From: an uncultured Pleomorphomonas sp.
GTDB lineage: Bacteria; Pseudomonadota; Alphaproteobacteria; Rhizobiales; Pleomorphomonadaceae
Assembly: GCA_937868725.1 (NCBI GenBank)
Contig: CALMMQ010000026.1
Location: 1-48,066 of the forward strand
Length of the DNA stretch: 48,066 nt
Reading direction: 5' to 3'
Under the pieces are notes generated by a model, which had not been told where the DNA came from, made no database searches, and saw only the letters and a list, made by a program, of their open reading frames with translations. Below, piece after piece: positions 27,127 to 35,458 of this stretch (the first letter of the stretch is position 1; each line of letters begins with the position of its first letter). The translations under genes and the position numbers were made by a program.

Positions 27127-27594
27127 TCAGATTGCCTTGGCGGCGGCCAGCACCGCTTCGGCGTGGCCCTCGACCTTGACCTTGCGCCAGGCGCGGACGA
27201 TGCCGCCGTCGGCGCCGATGAGGAAGGTCGAGCGGACAATGCCCATGGACGTGCGGCCGTAGAGCGTCTTCTCCTGCCAGACGCCGTAGGCTTCGGCGAC
27301 GGCGTGGTCCTCGTCGGCGGCCAGGCGCAGCTTCAGTTCGTGCTTCTGGGCGAACTTGCCATGACGGACGACACTGTCGGGCGAGATGCCGATAACGGTG
27401 ACGCCGATGTTGTCGAACTCGTCCTTGAGGCAGGAGAAAGCGATGGCCTCGCGCGTGCAGCCGGGCGTGTCGTCCTTGGGATAGAAGTAGACGACGACCG
27501 GCTTACCGCGCAGCGCCGACAGCGTCAGCGCGCCGGTCTCGGTCTGCAGCGTGAAATCGGGGGCGGCGCTGCCAGCGTCGAGGTCAGTGGCCAT
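27127..27594 (-). CDS. bcp: Peroxiredoxin, PrxQ/BCP type (thioredoxin-dependent thiol peroxidase)
   Basis: Reduces hydrogen peroxide and organic hydroperoxides; cytosolic monomer. 155 residues, normal. The peroxidatic Cys46 is in YPKDDTPGCTREA (Thr43 and Arg elsewhere complete the pocket). The resolving Cys found five residues later in E. coli BCP is replaced by Ile; instead a Cys occurs nine residues later (C55 in FSCLKDEF). It may work as a 1-Cys enzyme or use C55. The start at 27594 follows AAGGAG. It lies alone, divergent from the region 27595-27968. Confidence 0.93.
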   Translation of the reverse strand: MATDLDAGSAAPDFTLQTETGALTLSALRGKPVVVYFYPKDDTPGCTREAIAFSCLKDEFDNIGVTVIGISPDSVVRHGKFAQKHELKLRLAADEDHAVAEAYGVWQEKTLYGRTSMGIVRSTFLIGADGGIVRAWRKVKVEGHAEAVLAAAKAI

Positions 27595-27968
27595 CGGGGT
27601 GTCTCCTTGGATCGATTCCAGCAAGGTTCGGACAGATTGTCGGCCATTGCAAGCCGGCAATGACCGTTGATCGTCGATGTGCCCCGATCGTCCACGTAGA
27701 ACTACGTAAGTCGTAAAGATCGCCGCTGGCGGCTGCGGTATGGTCGATCAGTGATTCCAGTCCGATCGGACACGGCGCGAGCTGGCTCTGCGTCATTGCC
27801 AGGCACCCAAAGGTGCCGGGGTTGTTTGGGGACGATCGTCGGTCGGTCTTGGTGTCACCGCAGCCGCTGGCGCGGCGGCTGCGTTTTTTCCCCGTCGCGG
27901 TGACCGGCCGAAACCGCGCACCGGCTGGAACCGCGCTCAGCGGCACGATCCGCTGGCGGAGATTTCCC
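27595..27968. other. 374-bp region with dyads and an intrinsic terminator, no gene recognised
   Basis: Contains four dyads in plus-strand order: ACGTAG-AA-CTACGT (27694-27707), the 12-bp palindrome GTCCGATCGGAC (27760-27771), GGCACC-CAAA-GGTGCC (about 27802-27817) and a terminator (27859-27889). The frame open from 27813 into the reductase gene has no conserved sequence before 27969. A small RNA of up to about 190 nt, or an attenuated leader of the reductase, are the two readings. Confidence 0.45.
27859..27889 (+). terminator. Intrinsic terminator upstream of the VanB-type reductase
   Basis: CGCAGCCGC (27859-27867), loop TGGCGCG, GCGGCTGCG (27875-27883), then six T (27884-27889). It ends a plus-strand transcript although no gene lies directly upstream on that strand, and it sits 80 bp before the reductase start. 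Confidence 0.8.
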
Positions 27969-28934
27969 ATGAGCCTGACCACATTCACGAGGCAAACCGT
28001 CCGCGTCCATCGCATGGAGTGGGCGGCCGAAGACACGATGATCATCGAATTGCGCTCGCTCGATGGCCGGCCGTTGCCGTCCTTCACCGCCGGCTCGCAT
28101 ATCGAGGTGGTCATCCCGCTGGGTATCACCCGCGCCTATTCTCTGGCCAACGACCCGGCCGAAAGCCACCGCTGGGTGCTGGGCGTGGTGCTCGAGGCCA
28201 AGAGCCGGGGCGGCTCGCGCTTTCTGCACCGCGACCTGCACGTCGGCGACACCATCGACGTCATCGGTCCGCACAACCACTTCGAGCTCGACGAGGACGA
28301 CGGCGGGCTTTCGGTGCTGATCGCCGGCGGTATCGGCGTGACACCCATCCTGACCATGGCCTATCGGCTGAAGGCGCTCGGTCGGCCGTTCGAGTTCCAT
28401 TACGCCGTGCGGACGCTGGCCCGGGCGGCGTTTCTCGACGAGGTGAGGGCGGTCTGCGGCCCGGCGCTGCATCTGCACATCGACGCCGACGTCGGCGCGC
28501 CGCTCGACGTGCAGGCGCTGGTGGATGCCGCGCCGGCCGACAGCCACTTCTATTGTTGCGGTCCGCTGCCGATGCTCAAGGCCTTCGAGGCGGCAACGGT
28601 GCTGCGGCCGCTCGATTGCGTCCACTTCGAGTATTTCCGGCCGCCGCCGCCGCCCAACACCGACAGCGCTTTCGAGGTGGAGCTGGCCTCGACCGGCGAA
28701 GTGTTCGTTGTGCCGCCCGGCCGGTCGATCCTGGAGGTGCTCAACGCCGTTGGCGCCTACACGGCCGGTTCGTGCACCGAGGGCGTGTGCGGGGCGTGCG
28801 AGGTCAAGGTGCTCTCGGGCATTCCCGACCACCGCGACACGGTGCTGAAGCCGCGCGAGAGGGAGCTCAATCGCAAGATGATGATCTGCGTGTCGCGGGC
28901 GAAAAGCGAGCGGCTGGTCATCGACGTCGACTGA
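27969..28934 (+). CDS. PDR/VanB-family oxidoreductase (FMN and 2Fe-2S reductase)
   Basis: 321 residues, order FMN domain, NAD domain, plant-type ferredoxin. FMN binding: RAYSLAND (RxYS). NAD(P) binding: AGGIGVTPIL and FYCCGPLPML. The 2Fe-2S cluster has CTEGVCGAC and a fourth Cys in MICVSRA. Members pass electrons from NAD(P)H to Rieske oxygenases (phthalate dioxygenase reductase, VanB) or other acceptors. No oxygenase gene is nearby, so this is an orphan reductase with unknown partner. The start at 27969 follows GGAGAT. A terminator 80 bp upstream suggests its own promoter or attenuation. Confidence 0.92.
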   Translation: MSLTTFTRQTVRVHRMEWAAEDTMIIELRSLDGRPLPSFTAGSHIEVVIPLGITRAYSLANDPAESHRWVLGVVLEAKSRGGSRFLHRDLHVGDTIDVIGPHNHFELDEDDGGLSVLIAGGIGVTPILTMAYRLKALGRPFEFHYAVRTLARAAFLDEVRAVCGPALHLHIDADVGAPLDVQALVDAAPADSHFYCCGPLPMLKAFEAATVLRPLDCVHFEYFRPPPPPNTDSAFEVELASTGEVFVVPPGRSILEVLNAVGAYTAGSCTEGVCGACEVKVLSGIPDHRDTVLKPRERELNRKMMICVSRAKSERLVIDVD

Positions 28935-28948
28935 CCGACAAAGAGAAA

Positions 28949-28976
28949 GGGCGGGGCGCCCATCGGCACCCCGCCC
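28949..28976 (-). terminator. Probable terminator after fba
   Basis: 8-bp stem GGGCGGGG / CCCCGCCC (28949-28956 with 28969-28976) with an inner 3-bp extension. On the minus strand it is followed by TTTCTCTTT. It lies between convergent genes; read on plus it lacks a T run. Confidence 0.6.
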
Positions 28977-29000
28977 CATCCATCAATCCGTGACGATCGA

Positions 29001-30065
29001 TCAGGCGATCTTCGGGTCGAGGGCGCCCGAGGCGTAGCGCTTGGCCATGTCGGCCAGCGGGATGACCTTGATCTTCGAACCGTGACCGGCGGCGCCGAAC
29101 TCTTCGTAGCGGGCCTTGCAGACCTTCTGCATGGCGGCCATGGCCGGCTTCATGAACGAGCGCGGATCGAATTCGGCCGGCTTCTCGGCGAAGAACTGGC
29201 GGATGGCACCGGTGATGGCCATGCGGCAGTCGGTGTCGATGTTGACCTTGCGCACGCCGTGCTTGATGCCGTTGACGATCTCTTCGACGGGAACGCCGAA
29301 GGTCTGGGGCATCTTGCCGCCGAACTTGTTGATGATGTCGAGGAGATCCTGCGGCACCGACGACGAGCCGTGCATGACCAGATGCACGTTCGGCATACGC
29401 TCGTGGATTTCCTTGATGCGGTAGATGGCGAGCACGTCGCCGTCCGGCTTGCGCGAGAACTTGTAGGCGCCGTGGCTGGTGCCCATGGCGATGGCCAGGG
29501 CGTCGACCTTGGTGCGCTTGACGAACTTGACGGCTTCGTCCGGGTCGGTCAGCAGCTGCTCCTTGGACAGGACGCCCTCGGCGCCGTGGCCGTCTTCCTT
29601 GTCGCCCATGCCGGTCTCGAGCGAGCCGAGCACGCCGAGCTCGCCTTCCGTCGAGGCGCCCACGAAGTGGGCCATCTCGGCGACGCGGCCGGTAACGTTG
29701 GCGTTGTAGTCGAAGTCAGCCGGGGTCTTGCCATCCGACTTGAGCGAGCCGTCCATCATGACCGACGAGAAGCCGTTGGTGATGGCCGAAAGGCAGGTGG
29801 CTTCCGAGTTGCCATGGTCCTGATGCATGCAGACCGGCACGTCCGGATAGAGCTCGATGGCCGCCTTGATCAGGTGGGAGAGAACGATGTCGTTGGCAAA
29901 GGCGCGGGCGCCGCGGCTCGCCTGCATGATGACCGGGCTATCGGTCTCCTTGGCGGCGGCCATGACCGACAGCATCTGTTCCATGTTGTTGATGTTGAAC
30001 GCCGGCATGCCGTAGCCATGCTCGGCGGCATGATCGAGCAACTGCCGCAGTGAAACGAGCGCCAT
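29001..30065 (-). CDS. fba: Fructose-bisphosphate aldolase, class II (Calvin-cycle subtype)
   Basis: Interconverts fructose 1,6-bisphosphate with glyceraldehyde 3-phosphate and dihydroxyacetone phosphate; cytosolic, Zn2+ dependent. 354 residues, as in class IIB/Calvin-type enzymes. Zn2+ ligands and catalytic Asp are in [10 protein letters not shown]; others are in [12 protein letters not shown] and [10 protein letters not shown]; the phosphate loop is in [12 protein letters not shown]. Strong AGGAG ribosome-binding site. The pfkB gene lies 252 bp upstream on the same strand, but two T tracts in the gap suggest separate transcription. Confidence 0.97.
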   Translation of the reverse strand: MALVSLRQLLDHAAEHGYGMPAFNINNMEQMLSVMAAAKETDSPVIMQASRGARAFANDIVLSHLIKAAIELYPDVPVCMHQDHGNSEATCLSAITNGFSSVMMDGSLKSDGKTPADFDYNANVTGRVAEMAHFVGASTEGELGVLGSLETGMGDKEDGHGAEGVLSKEQLLTDPDEAVKFVKRTKVDALAIAMGTSHGAYKFSRKPDGDVLAIYRIKEIHERMPNVHLVMHGSSSVPQDLLDIINKFGGKMPQTFGVPVEEIVNGIKHGVRKVNIDTDCRMAITGAIRQFFAEKPAEFDPRSFMKPAMAAMQKVCKARYEEFGAAGHGSKIKVIPLADMAKRYASGALDPKIA

Positions 30066-30317
30066 AACGCTTCTCCTTTGTGTGCTGTGGATTTCGGCTC
30101 AGCGCCGTCCCACCTGGGTGACCATACGTTTCGCTTACCGCCCGGATGGGCCTGTCTGCCAGCGAGGTCGCTTCAGTTCCGTCCGAGCGGCTAAATAACG
30201 CAATCCTGACGACAAGAAAACCCTGCGAAGCGCCTCAAACCGAGTTTGGCTTTTGAATTTTCCATTGGTGGGCGAAAAAAAACCTGAAGGCTCGAGGCCG
30301 TACGAAAAAACGCGAAT
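30066..30317. other. 252-bp gap between pfkB and fba
   Basis: Read on minus, it holds an eight-T tract (30275-30282) and a six-T tract (about 30304-30309), both preceded only by weak hairpins, and a CAAAC-TCG-GTTTG dyad near 30237-30249. The T tracts probably mark pfkB transcript ends and the fba promoter should lie downstream of them. No gene. Confidence 0.4.
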
Positions 30318-31274
30318 TCACAGGCTGATCGACGTCACCTGCACCTGCCGGGCCAGGCTGCGGACGTCGTCGGGGGCCGGCAGATGCGGGCCGACGCGGC
30401 CGAGCTTGGCGGTGGCGAAGGCGACGGCCCGTCGGGCCAGCGCCTCAAGACCGAGGTTGTCGGCAAGGCCGGTGGCGATACCGGCCACCATGGCGTCGCC
30501 GGCACCGACGGTGCTGATGGCGTTGATCACCGGCAGCTTGGCGTTTACCGCCCCGCCATCGCGGACAAAGATGGCGCCTTCGCCGCCGCGCGACATGACG
30601 ACGAAGCGGACGCCGCGCTCGATGAGCTGGCGCGCCACCCGGACGTGGTCGGCGACATCGGTGACGGGACGGCCGAGCCAGGTCTCAAGTTCGAGGCGAT
30701 TGGGCTTGATGGCGAACGGCAGGTTGGCGGCCGGGGCGTCGAGCGCCTTGGCCAGCGGCGCGCCGGAGGTGTCGAGCAGCACGCGGGCGCCGCGCCGGTT
30801 GAGGTCGGCGGTCATCTTGGCCCAGACATCGTCTTCGAGGCCGAGCGGCAGCGAGCCGGCCAGCACGACGAGGGCGCCGGATATCACTTCGCGGCTCAGC
30901 ACCTCGAACACCAGGTCGTAGGTTTCGCCGTCGAAGGTCAGGCCGGGCAGGTTGATGTCGGTGGTCGAGGAGCGGCCGAGGTCGACGATCTTGATGTTGG
31001 TGCGCGTGTCGCCGGCCGTGCGGACAAAGCGGTCCTGAATGCCCTTGTCCTTGAAGAAGTCGGAGAAGGTGGCATCGTTGCCGCGCCCCAGCACGCCGGT
31101 GGCGACGACGGGAATGCCCCAGTCGGCGATGCAGCCGGCGACGTTGATGCCCTTGCCGCCGACGCTCGACTGGGCGTCGCGGGCGCGGTGGACGGAACCG
31201 GGGACCAACTCGTCGAGCGTCACCGTCAGATCGACGGCCGGATTGAGCGTGACGGTGATGATGGGCGTGGTCAT
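30318..31274 (-). CDS. 1-phosphofructokinase-like sugar kinase (PfkB family)
   Basis: 318 residues, ribokinase fold. Signatures: SVGGKGINVAGC near the N-terminus and STVGAGDAMVAGI with the catalytic Asp at the C-terminus. The TVTLNPAVDLT start and INLPGL segment put it in the 1-phosphofructokinase / tagatose-6-phosphate kinase (FruK/LacC) branch rather than ribokinase. It phosphorylates a sugar phosphate such as fructose 1-phosphate or fructose 6-phosphate. No fructose PTS genes (fruA, fruB) are near, so fructose 1-phosphate may not be its substrate; with fba downstream, a role as the glycolytic fructose-6-phosphate kinase is possible. The start at 31274 has GGAG upstream. Confidence 0.9.
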   Translation of the reverse strand: MTTPIITVTLNPAVDLTVTLDELVPGSVHRARDAQSSVGGKGINVAGCIADWGIPVVATGVLGRGNDATFSDFFKDKGIQDRFVRTAGDTRTNIKIVDLGRSSTTDINLPGLTFDGETYDLVFEVLSREVISGALVVLAGSLPLGLEDDVWAKMTADLNRRGARVLLDTSGAPLAKALDAPAANLPFAIKPNRLELETWLGRPVTDVADHVRVARQLIERGVRFVVMSRGGEGAIFVRDGGAVNAKLPVINAISTVGAGDAMVAGIATGLADNLGLEALARRAVAFATAKLGRVGPHLPAPDDVRSLARQVQVTSISL

Positions 31275-31390
31275 GGCCGGCTCCAGTTTGCGAGGCTCGG
31301 AGGTCGTATCGCAGACATCCGGCCATTCGACAAGATTGCGCCGTTTTTATACGGACGGCCAGTGGACCATCCGGACCGGCGGCCTGACGG

Positions 31391-31412
31391 GGCGGCCCCC
31401 GGGAGGGCCGCC
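31391..31412. repeat. GC hairpin between pfkB and the PG-binding protein gene
   Basis: GGCGGCCC (31391-31398), loop of 6, GGGCCGCC (31405-31412), perfect. It lies 23 bp after the stop of the upstream minus-strand gene. No T run, so at most a Rho-dependent or RNA-stabilising element. Confidence 0.45.
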
Positions 31413-31434
31413 GCCGTTCGGCGGACTTGGGCGG

Positions 31435-32688
31435 TCAGAACTTGATGCCAGCCGGGATCTGCGGCGCGGCCGCGGACGGCGCTGCCAGGTCGGGCAGGGC
31501 ACGGCCGTCGAACAGGGTAACGTCGAGACCGGTGGCCTGTCCATCCTTGAGCGGGATGGAGGCGGTGAAGAAGGCCTGGCAGTCCTTGATCAGGGCGGCC
31601 ATGCCGGCGGCGCCGGTGGCGGCGTCGCGGGCGTAGGTGCCGATGGTGTTCTGGCGGTCGGCAAGCCCGCTGGCGAGCGAGCGGTCGCACACGGCCGCCG
31701 TCGACAGCGTCATGTCGGCATCGGCGGCGATGTCCTTGATGGTTTCGCTGAGCTTGGCGACGATGGCGGCCTTGGGCACCGGCGTCTTGAACTCGATCGA
31801 CCGCGACAGGTAGTAGACCGTCTCGCCGTTGTCGCCCTTGGTGGTGGCAAAGGCGGCCTTGTCGGCATAGGCGTCGGTCTTGCTGGCGCACTCGGTGAGG
31901 GTGCCGGCGGTGGCGCAGTTGCCGATGCCCTTGGTGAAGGCGTCGGCGGCCGCGGCCTGGGTGTCGCCGATGTAGACGCCGAGCACGGTCGAGGCATCTT
32001 CGAGGGCGTCGATGTCCTTGTCGTCGAGGGCCTTGGTCGGGGTCAGCAGCGCGTCGATCACCGCCGTGTTGGCCGGCGCGGCCGGCGTGGCGGCAGCGAC
32101 CTGTTGCGTCGGCGCCACCGGCGCGGGGGCGGTCTCGGCGGCCGACGGCGGGGCAAAGGCGTTGGCGGCAACCGGCTGCGATTGGTTGGCCGGCATGATG
32201 GCGGCCGGCGCCAGCGGCGGTGCCGCGGGTTGCCAGGCGTTGCTGGCCAGCGTGGGCGCGTCGACCGGTCCGCCGCCCATGGCGACGGCGGCGCCAGCCT
32301 GACGCATCAGCTCCTGATATTCGACCTGCGTCAGCTGGCCGGTTGGCTCGGTGTTGAGGCTGTTCTGGAAGGTCTTGACGCCCGAGCGCGTCCGGGCGCC
32401 CGGAACGCCATCGGGACGGCCGACGTAGATGCCGACCTCGTTGAGGGCCTGCTGGACGTCGCGCCAGTACTTCACCGTCGCCTGATCGTAGGCCGGACGA
32501 GCGCGATAGACGCGGCGCGGCGGCGAGCTGTGATGGACGCCGGCACCCAAAATGGTGCCGAGGACGCCGCCGACGATCATGCCACCGACAAAATCGCCAC
32601 CGCCAGCCAAGGCGTTGGCGGCCGTTCCCATGCTCAGGACCATCGCCAGCGCCGTGGTCGCCGAGAGTTTAGCAAACGAGCAAACCAT
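31435..32688 (-). CDS. Secreted protein with peptidoglycan-binding (PG_binding_1) domain
   Basis: 417 residues. Signal peptide about 1-28 (TTALAMVLSMGTAANALA). A Gly-rich hydrophobic stretch (FVGGMIVGGVLGTILGAGV, about 33-51) resembles glycine-zipper outer-membrane segments. A peptidoglycan-binding helical domain follows at about 70-130 (DVQQALNEVGIYVGRPDGVPG), then an Ala/Pro linker (about 140-210) and a C-terminal helical domain (about 210-390) of unknown fold with several Cys. Likely an envelope protein in the periplasm or outer membrane that contacts the cell wall. The ribosome-binding site is GGGGGA. No enzymatic motif is visible. Confidence 0.85.
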   Translation of the reverse strand: MVCSFAKLSATTALAMVLSMGTAANALAGGGDFVGGMIVGGVLGTILGAGVHHSSPPRRVYRARPAYDQATVKYWRDVQQALNEVGIYVGRPDGVPGARTRSGVKTFQNSLNTEPTGQLTQVEYQELMRQAGAAVAMGGGPVDAPTLASNAWQPAAPPLAPAAIMPANQSQPVAANAFAPPSAAETAPAPVAPTQQVAAATPAAPANTAVIDALLTPTKALDDKDIDALEDASTVLGVYIGDTQAAAADAFTKGIGNCATAGTLTECASKTDAYADKAAFATTKGDNGETVYYLSRSIEFKTPVPKAAIVAKLSETIKDIAADADMTLSTAAVCDRSLASGLADRQNTIGTYARDAATGAAGMAALIKDCQAFFTASIPLKDGQATGLDVTLFDGRALPDLAAPSAAAPQIPAGIKF

Positions 32689-32831
32689 GATTTCCCCCGA
32701 AAATGACTTTGAATACTCCCGAGCGCAATTATCGGCCGACTCGAAGGGTTTTCAACCGGCATTTGAGGGAATGGTTGTCGTCGCCGCCAGTCGGGGGCGG
32801 CAATGGCCTCCCCCTTTGGTCGCGACGGACG

Positions 32832-33305
32832 TCAGGACGCCGGATTCTCGCGGGCTTCGATATCGGCGATCAGGCCGACGCGGCGGGCATGACGGCCGCC
32901 TTCGAAGACGCCCGACATGAAGCTGTCGACGATCATCAGCGCCAGATCCTGGCCGACGACGCGGGCGCCGAAGGCCAACATGTTGGCGTTGTTGTGCTGG
33001 CGTGACAGCAGTGCCGTGTAGGGCTCGGAGCAGACGACGCAGCGGATGCCCTTGAGCTTGTTGGCGGCCAGCGAGATGCCGAAGCCGGTGCCGCAGATAA
33101 CGATGCCGAGATCGGCTGCGCCGGCCTGAACGATGCGCGCCGCCTTTTCGCCCCAGACGGGGTAGTCGGTGCTCTCGGTCGAGGTCGGGCCGACGTCGGC
33201 GACGATGTAGCCCTGCTTTTCCAGGTGGGCGGCGACGACACGGCGCAAGTCGATGGCCGTGTGGTCGGAAGAGATGACGATTCTGCGCGTGTCGCTCATG
33301 TCCAT
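32832..33305 (-). CDS. rpiB: Ribose 5-phosphate isomerase B (RpiB/LacAB family)
   Basis: Interconverts ribose 5-phosphate and ribulose 5-phosphate; cytosolic. 157 residues. Family motifs: ISSDHTAIDLRR, VICGTGFGIS (catalytic Cys), NNANMLAFGARVVG (anion hole) and GGRHARRVGLI (phosphate-binding Arg). Close paralogues isomerise allose, galactose or erythrulose phosphates, so the substrate is probable rather than certain. Two ATGs compete: 33305, and 33299 which has the better GGGA spacing. Neighbours on both sides are minus-strand genes with gaps of about 100-140 bp. Confidence 0.92.
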   Translation of the reverse strand: MDMSDTRRIVISSDHTAIDLRRVVAAHLEKQGYIVADVGPTSTESTDYPVWGEKAARIVQAGAADLGIVICGTGFGISLAANKLKGIRCVVCSEPYTALLSRQHNNANMLAFGARVVGQDLALMIVDSFMSGVFEGGRHARRVGLIADIEARENPAS

Positions 33306-33398
33306 TATCCCGATGATGCGATGGTTTCCGCCGGTGCTCCGGCGCCTTCTCCCAGACCTTCGTCTAGTTCAGCGGCGGAGCTCTGTCCACGATGTTCC

Positions 33399-34727
33399 TC
33401 AAAGCCGCGACATCGGCCTGGGGTTGGAGCCGTCGGAGAAGCGGCCGAGACGGAAGTCGTGGGCGTCGACGAACGGCGTCGTGCCGGTGACGAGATCGGC
33501 CACCAGCCAGCCGGCGCCCGGTCCGATGCCGAAGCCGTGGCCGGAGAAGCCGGTGGCGACGACGAGGCCGGCGCAGCGGTCGACTTCGGAGATCACCGGG
33601 ACGACGTCGGGCAGCACGTCGATGTAGCCGGCCCAAGCCTGGACGATGCGGACGTCTTCGAAGGCGGCGAAGCGCCGCTTGAGCTCGGCCACCGTGGTGT
33701 CGAGGAAGCGCTTGTCGGGTCGGGGATCGAGGACGCGCGTCGCTTCATAGGGAGAGGGCTGATCATAGGGGCGGGACGGCCAGTCCTCGAGCTCCTGAAA
33801 GAAGCGGCCGCCGATGGAGAGCGACACGTTGCGCCAGTCCGACAGCAGCGCCGGCAGAAAGTCGAAGCCGAAGCGGAAATGATCGGGCGTCAGCGCCGCG
33901 ACGTTGGCAACGCCGTTGGCCAGCGTCAGGCCGCCATCGGCGCGCTGGCGGATGCCGATGACGCCGTCCCAGATGCCGGCCGTCGGCGCCCCGGCCAGCG
34001 GGGCGGTGCGTGACACGGTCGATCGCATCTTGAGCTGCGGCAGTGTGACGTCGATATCCTTGAGGAAGCGGCGCGACCAGGCGCCGGCAGCGAGCACGAC
34101 ACGGCCCGTCCGGATGGTGCCGCGTTCGGTGACGACGCCCTTGACGGAACCGGCGGCGGTGTCGAGACCGCGGGCCGCGCAATCGGTCAGGATGATCGCG
34201 CCCTTGGCGCGGGCGGCGAGCGCAATGGCCGACGCGGCTTTCTGCGGCTCGGCGCGGCCATCGCTGGCGCACCACAGGCCAGCCGGCGGCGGGGCGCTGT
34301 CGCCGGTCATGACGGCGCGCACGGCGGCGCCCTCGATGACCTCGGCAGCGATGCCGCTGGCGGCGGCCTGCTTGACCCAGGCCCGGTAGCCGTCGATGTC
34401 CTCGCTCCTGTGGGCGGCGAAGAAGATGCCGGTCTCCTTGAAGCCGGTATCGCCGACGCCGTGAGCGCCGAACTCGCGCCAGAGGCGGAGCGCTTCCCGG
34501 ATGAGATCGAACTCGCGCGGGTCGCGATCGGCCTGGCGCACCCAGCCCCAGTTGCGGCTCGATTGCTCGCCGGCGATGTGACCCTTTTCGACCAGAACGA
34601 CCTTGAGGCCGCGTTCGGCCAGATAGAGAGCGGCGCTGGTGCCGACGATGCCGCCGCCGATGACGACGACATCGGCCTCGGCCGGTACGTCGCGATCGGA
34701 GGCGACGGGATCAACCTGCGGACCCAT
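33399..34727 (-). CDS. FAD-dependent oxidoreductase, D-amino-acid oxidase/dehydrogenase (DAO) family
   Basis: 442 residues, cytosolic or membrane-peripheral. FAD-binding Rossmann motif VVVIGGGIVGTSAALYLAERG at the N-terminus (about 20-40), then SSRNWGWVRQ, which in this family contacts the flavin, and the C-terminal FAD motif SGHGFGIGPGAGWLVADL. Resembles D-amino-acid dehydrogenase and glycine-oxidase-like enzymes that deaminate or demethylate amino acids; the substrate is unknown. Strong AGGAGG ribosome-binding site. No transporter or partner gene is adjacent. Confidence 0.9.
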   Translation of the reverse strand: MGPQVDPVASDRDVPAEADVVVIGGGIVGTSAALYLAERGLKVVLVEKGHIAGEQSSRNWGWVRQADRDPREFDLIREALRLWREFGAHGVGDTGFKETGIFFAAHRSEDIDGYRAWVKQAAASGIAAEVIEGAAVRAVMTGDSAPPPAGLWCASDGRAEPQKAASAIALAARAKGAIILTDCAARGLDTAAGSVKGVVTERGTIRTGRVVLAAGAWSRRFLKDIDVTLPQLKMRSTVSRTAPLAGAPTAGIWDGVIGIRQRADGGLTLANGVANVAALTPDHFRFGFDFLPALLSDWRNVSLSIGGRFFQELEDWPSRPYDQPSPYEATRVLDPRPDKRFLDTTVAELKRRFAAFEDVRIVQAWAGYIDVLPDVVPVISEVDRCAGLVVATGFSGHGFGIGPGAGWLVADLVTGTTPFVDAHDFRLGRFSDGSNPRPMSRL

Positions 34728-34859
34728 GGACTTCCTCCTGCCGGGCAGGGGGCTGTCCGTTGCCCTGGCGCCGGTTCGTCAAAACAGAATGGCGGAACAG
34801 TAGTCTAATCGGCGGCGGGCGCCAGATCAAATATCGGCCGCGACGCCCTCGGCGAAAAC

Positions 34860-34894
34860 AAAAAAACGCCGACCGCTTGGGAAAGCGATCGGCG
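34860..34894 (-). terminator. Intrinsic terminator after the small membrane-protein gene
   Basis: Stem CGCCGA-C-CGCTT / AAGCG-A-TCGGCG (34867-34878 with 34883-34894, one C-A mismatch), loop of 4. On minus it is followed by seven T and then GTTTTCG. It lies 25 bp after the stop of the 83-residue protein. Confidence 0.8.
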
Positions 34895-34918
34895 CAGAAA
34901 TCCCTTGCGGGCGGGCTG

Positions 34919-35170
34919 TCAACGATGAGCGAGCTTGAGATGTCGCAGTTCGATCCGGAAGGCCGGCCGCAGCCGCGAAGCCTTGCGAACGGCACGGGGC
35001 GGTGCGTAGCGAACGACGACCGAGCCGGCGCGCGGACGGGTCATGTTCGCCAACTCCCGCTCATCGGCCAGTTGCTGCGCCAGGGCGCGCGACATGGCGG
35101 CGACGACAGCCCAGAACGAGACGACACCAACCGCCAGCACGGCGGCGATGATCGCGACGGTCCATGTCAT
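34919..35170 (-). CDS. Small single-span membrane protein, 83 residues, unknown function
   Basis: Not recognised. Residues about 3-28 form one membrane helix (VAIIAAVLAVGVVSFWAVVAA). The rest is strongly basic, with many Arg and Lys (MTRPRAGSVVVRYAPPRAVRK, RLRPAFRIELRHLKLAHR shortened), so the tail is probably cytosolic and may contact lipid head groups or nucleic acid. The gene is credible: AGGAGG lies exactly 5 nt before ATG 35170 and a good intrinsic terminator follows. The ATG 3 nt upstream (35175) is out of use because its frame stops at the third codon. It stands as its own short transcription unit upstream of the DAO-family gene. Confidence 0.7.
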   Translation of the reverse strand: MTWTVAIIAAVLAVGVVSFWAVVAAMSRALAQQLADERELANMTRPRAGSVVVRYAPPRAVRKASRLRPAFRIELRHLKLAHR

Positions 35171-35432
35171 GTCATCCTCCTGTGTTCGTTTGCCGGTTGC
35201 CGATCAACCGACCCTGGCCGCCGCGGCGCCGGTGACGAACCCTTGGGGCGTTCGAGCTCCGGCAAGGCATTGGCCTGCTACAGGATTATATAGGTGCAAA
35301 AATCCTAATTTCTGGTGAGGAACAGGAATATGTCTTTAAAAGTCCTCGATAATACCAAGGTATGATCAGGTTGTGGACAAGTAACGGGTAACGATGAAAC
35401 TACGCTCGTTACCGTACTTAAGTAAAAAGTCG

Positions 35433-35458
35433 ATCCTGTTGGCAGGATTCCAATTTTT
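35433..35458 (+). terminator. Possible intrinsic terminator in the AT-rich gap
   Basis: 6-bp stem ATCCTG / CAGGAT with loop TTGG, then TCCAATTTTT. The stem is short and the T run starts 5 nt after it, so the call is weak. Confidence 0.35.

Noticed and set aside
35364-35373. GATCAGGTTG, identical to one arm of hairpin A of the interspersed element
   Set aside because: The other arm, hairpin B and the conserved middle are absent; a 10-mer match of this kind can occur by chance.
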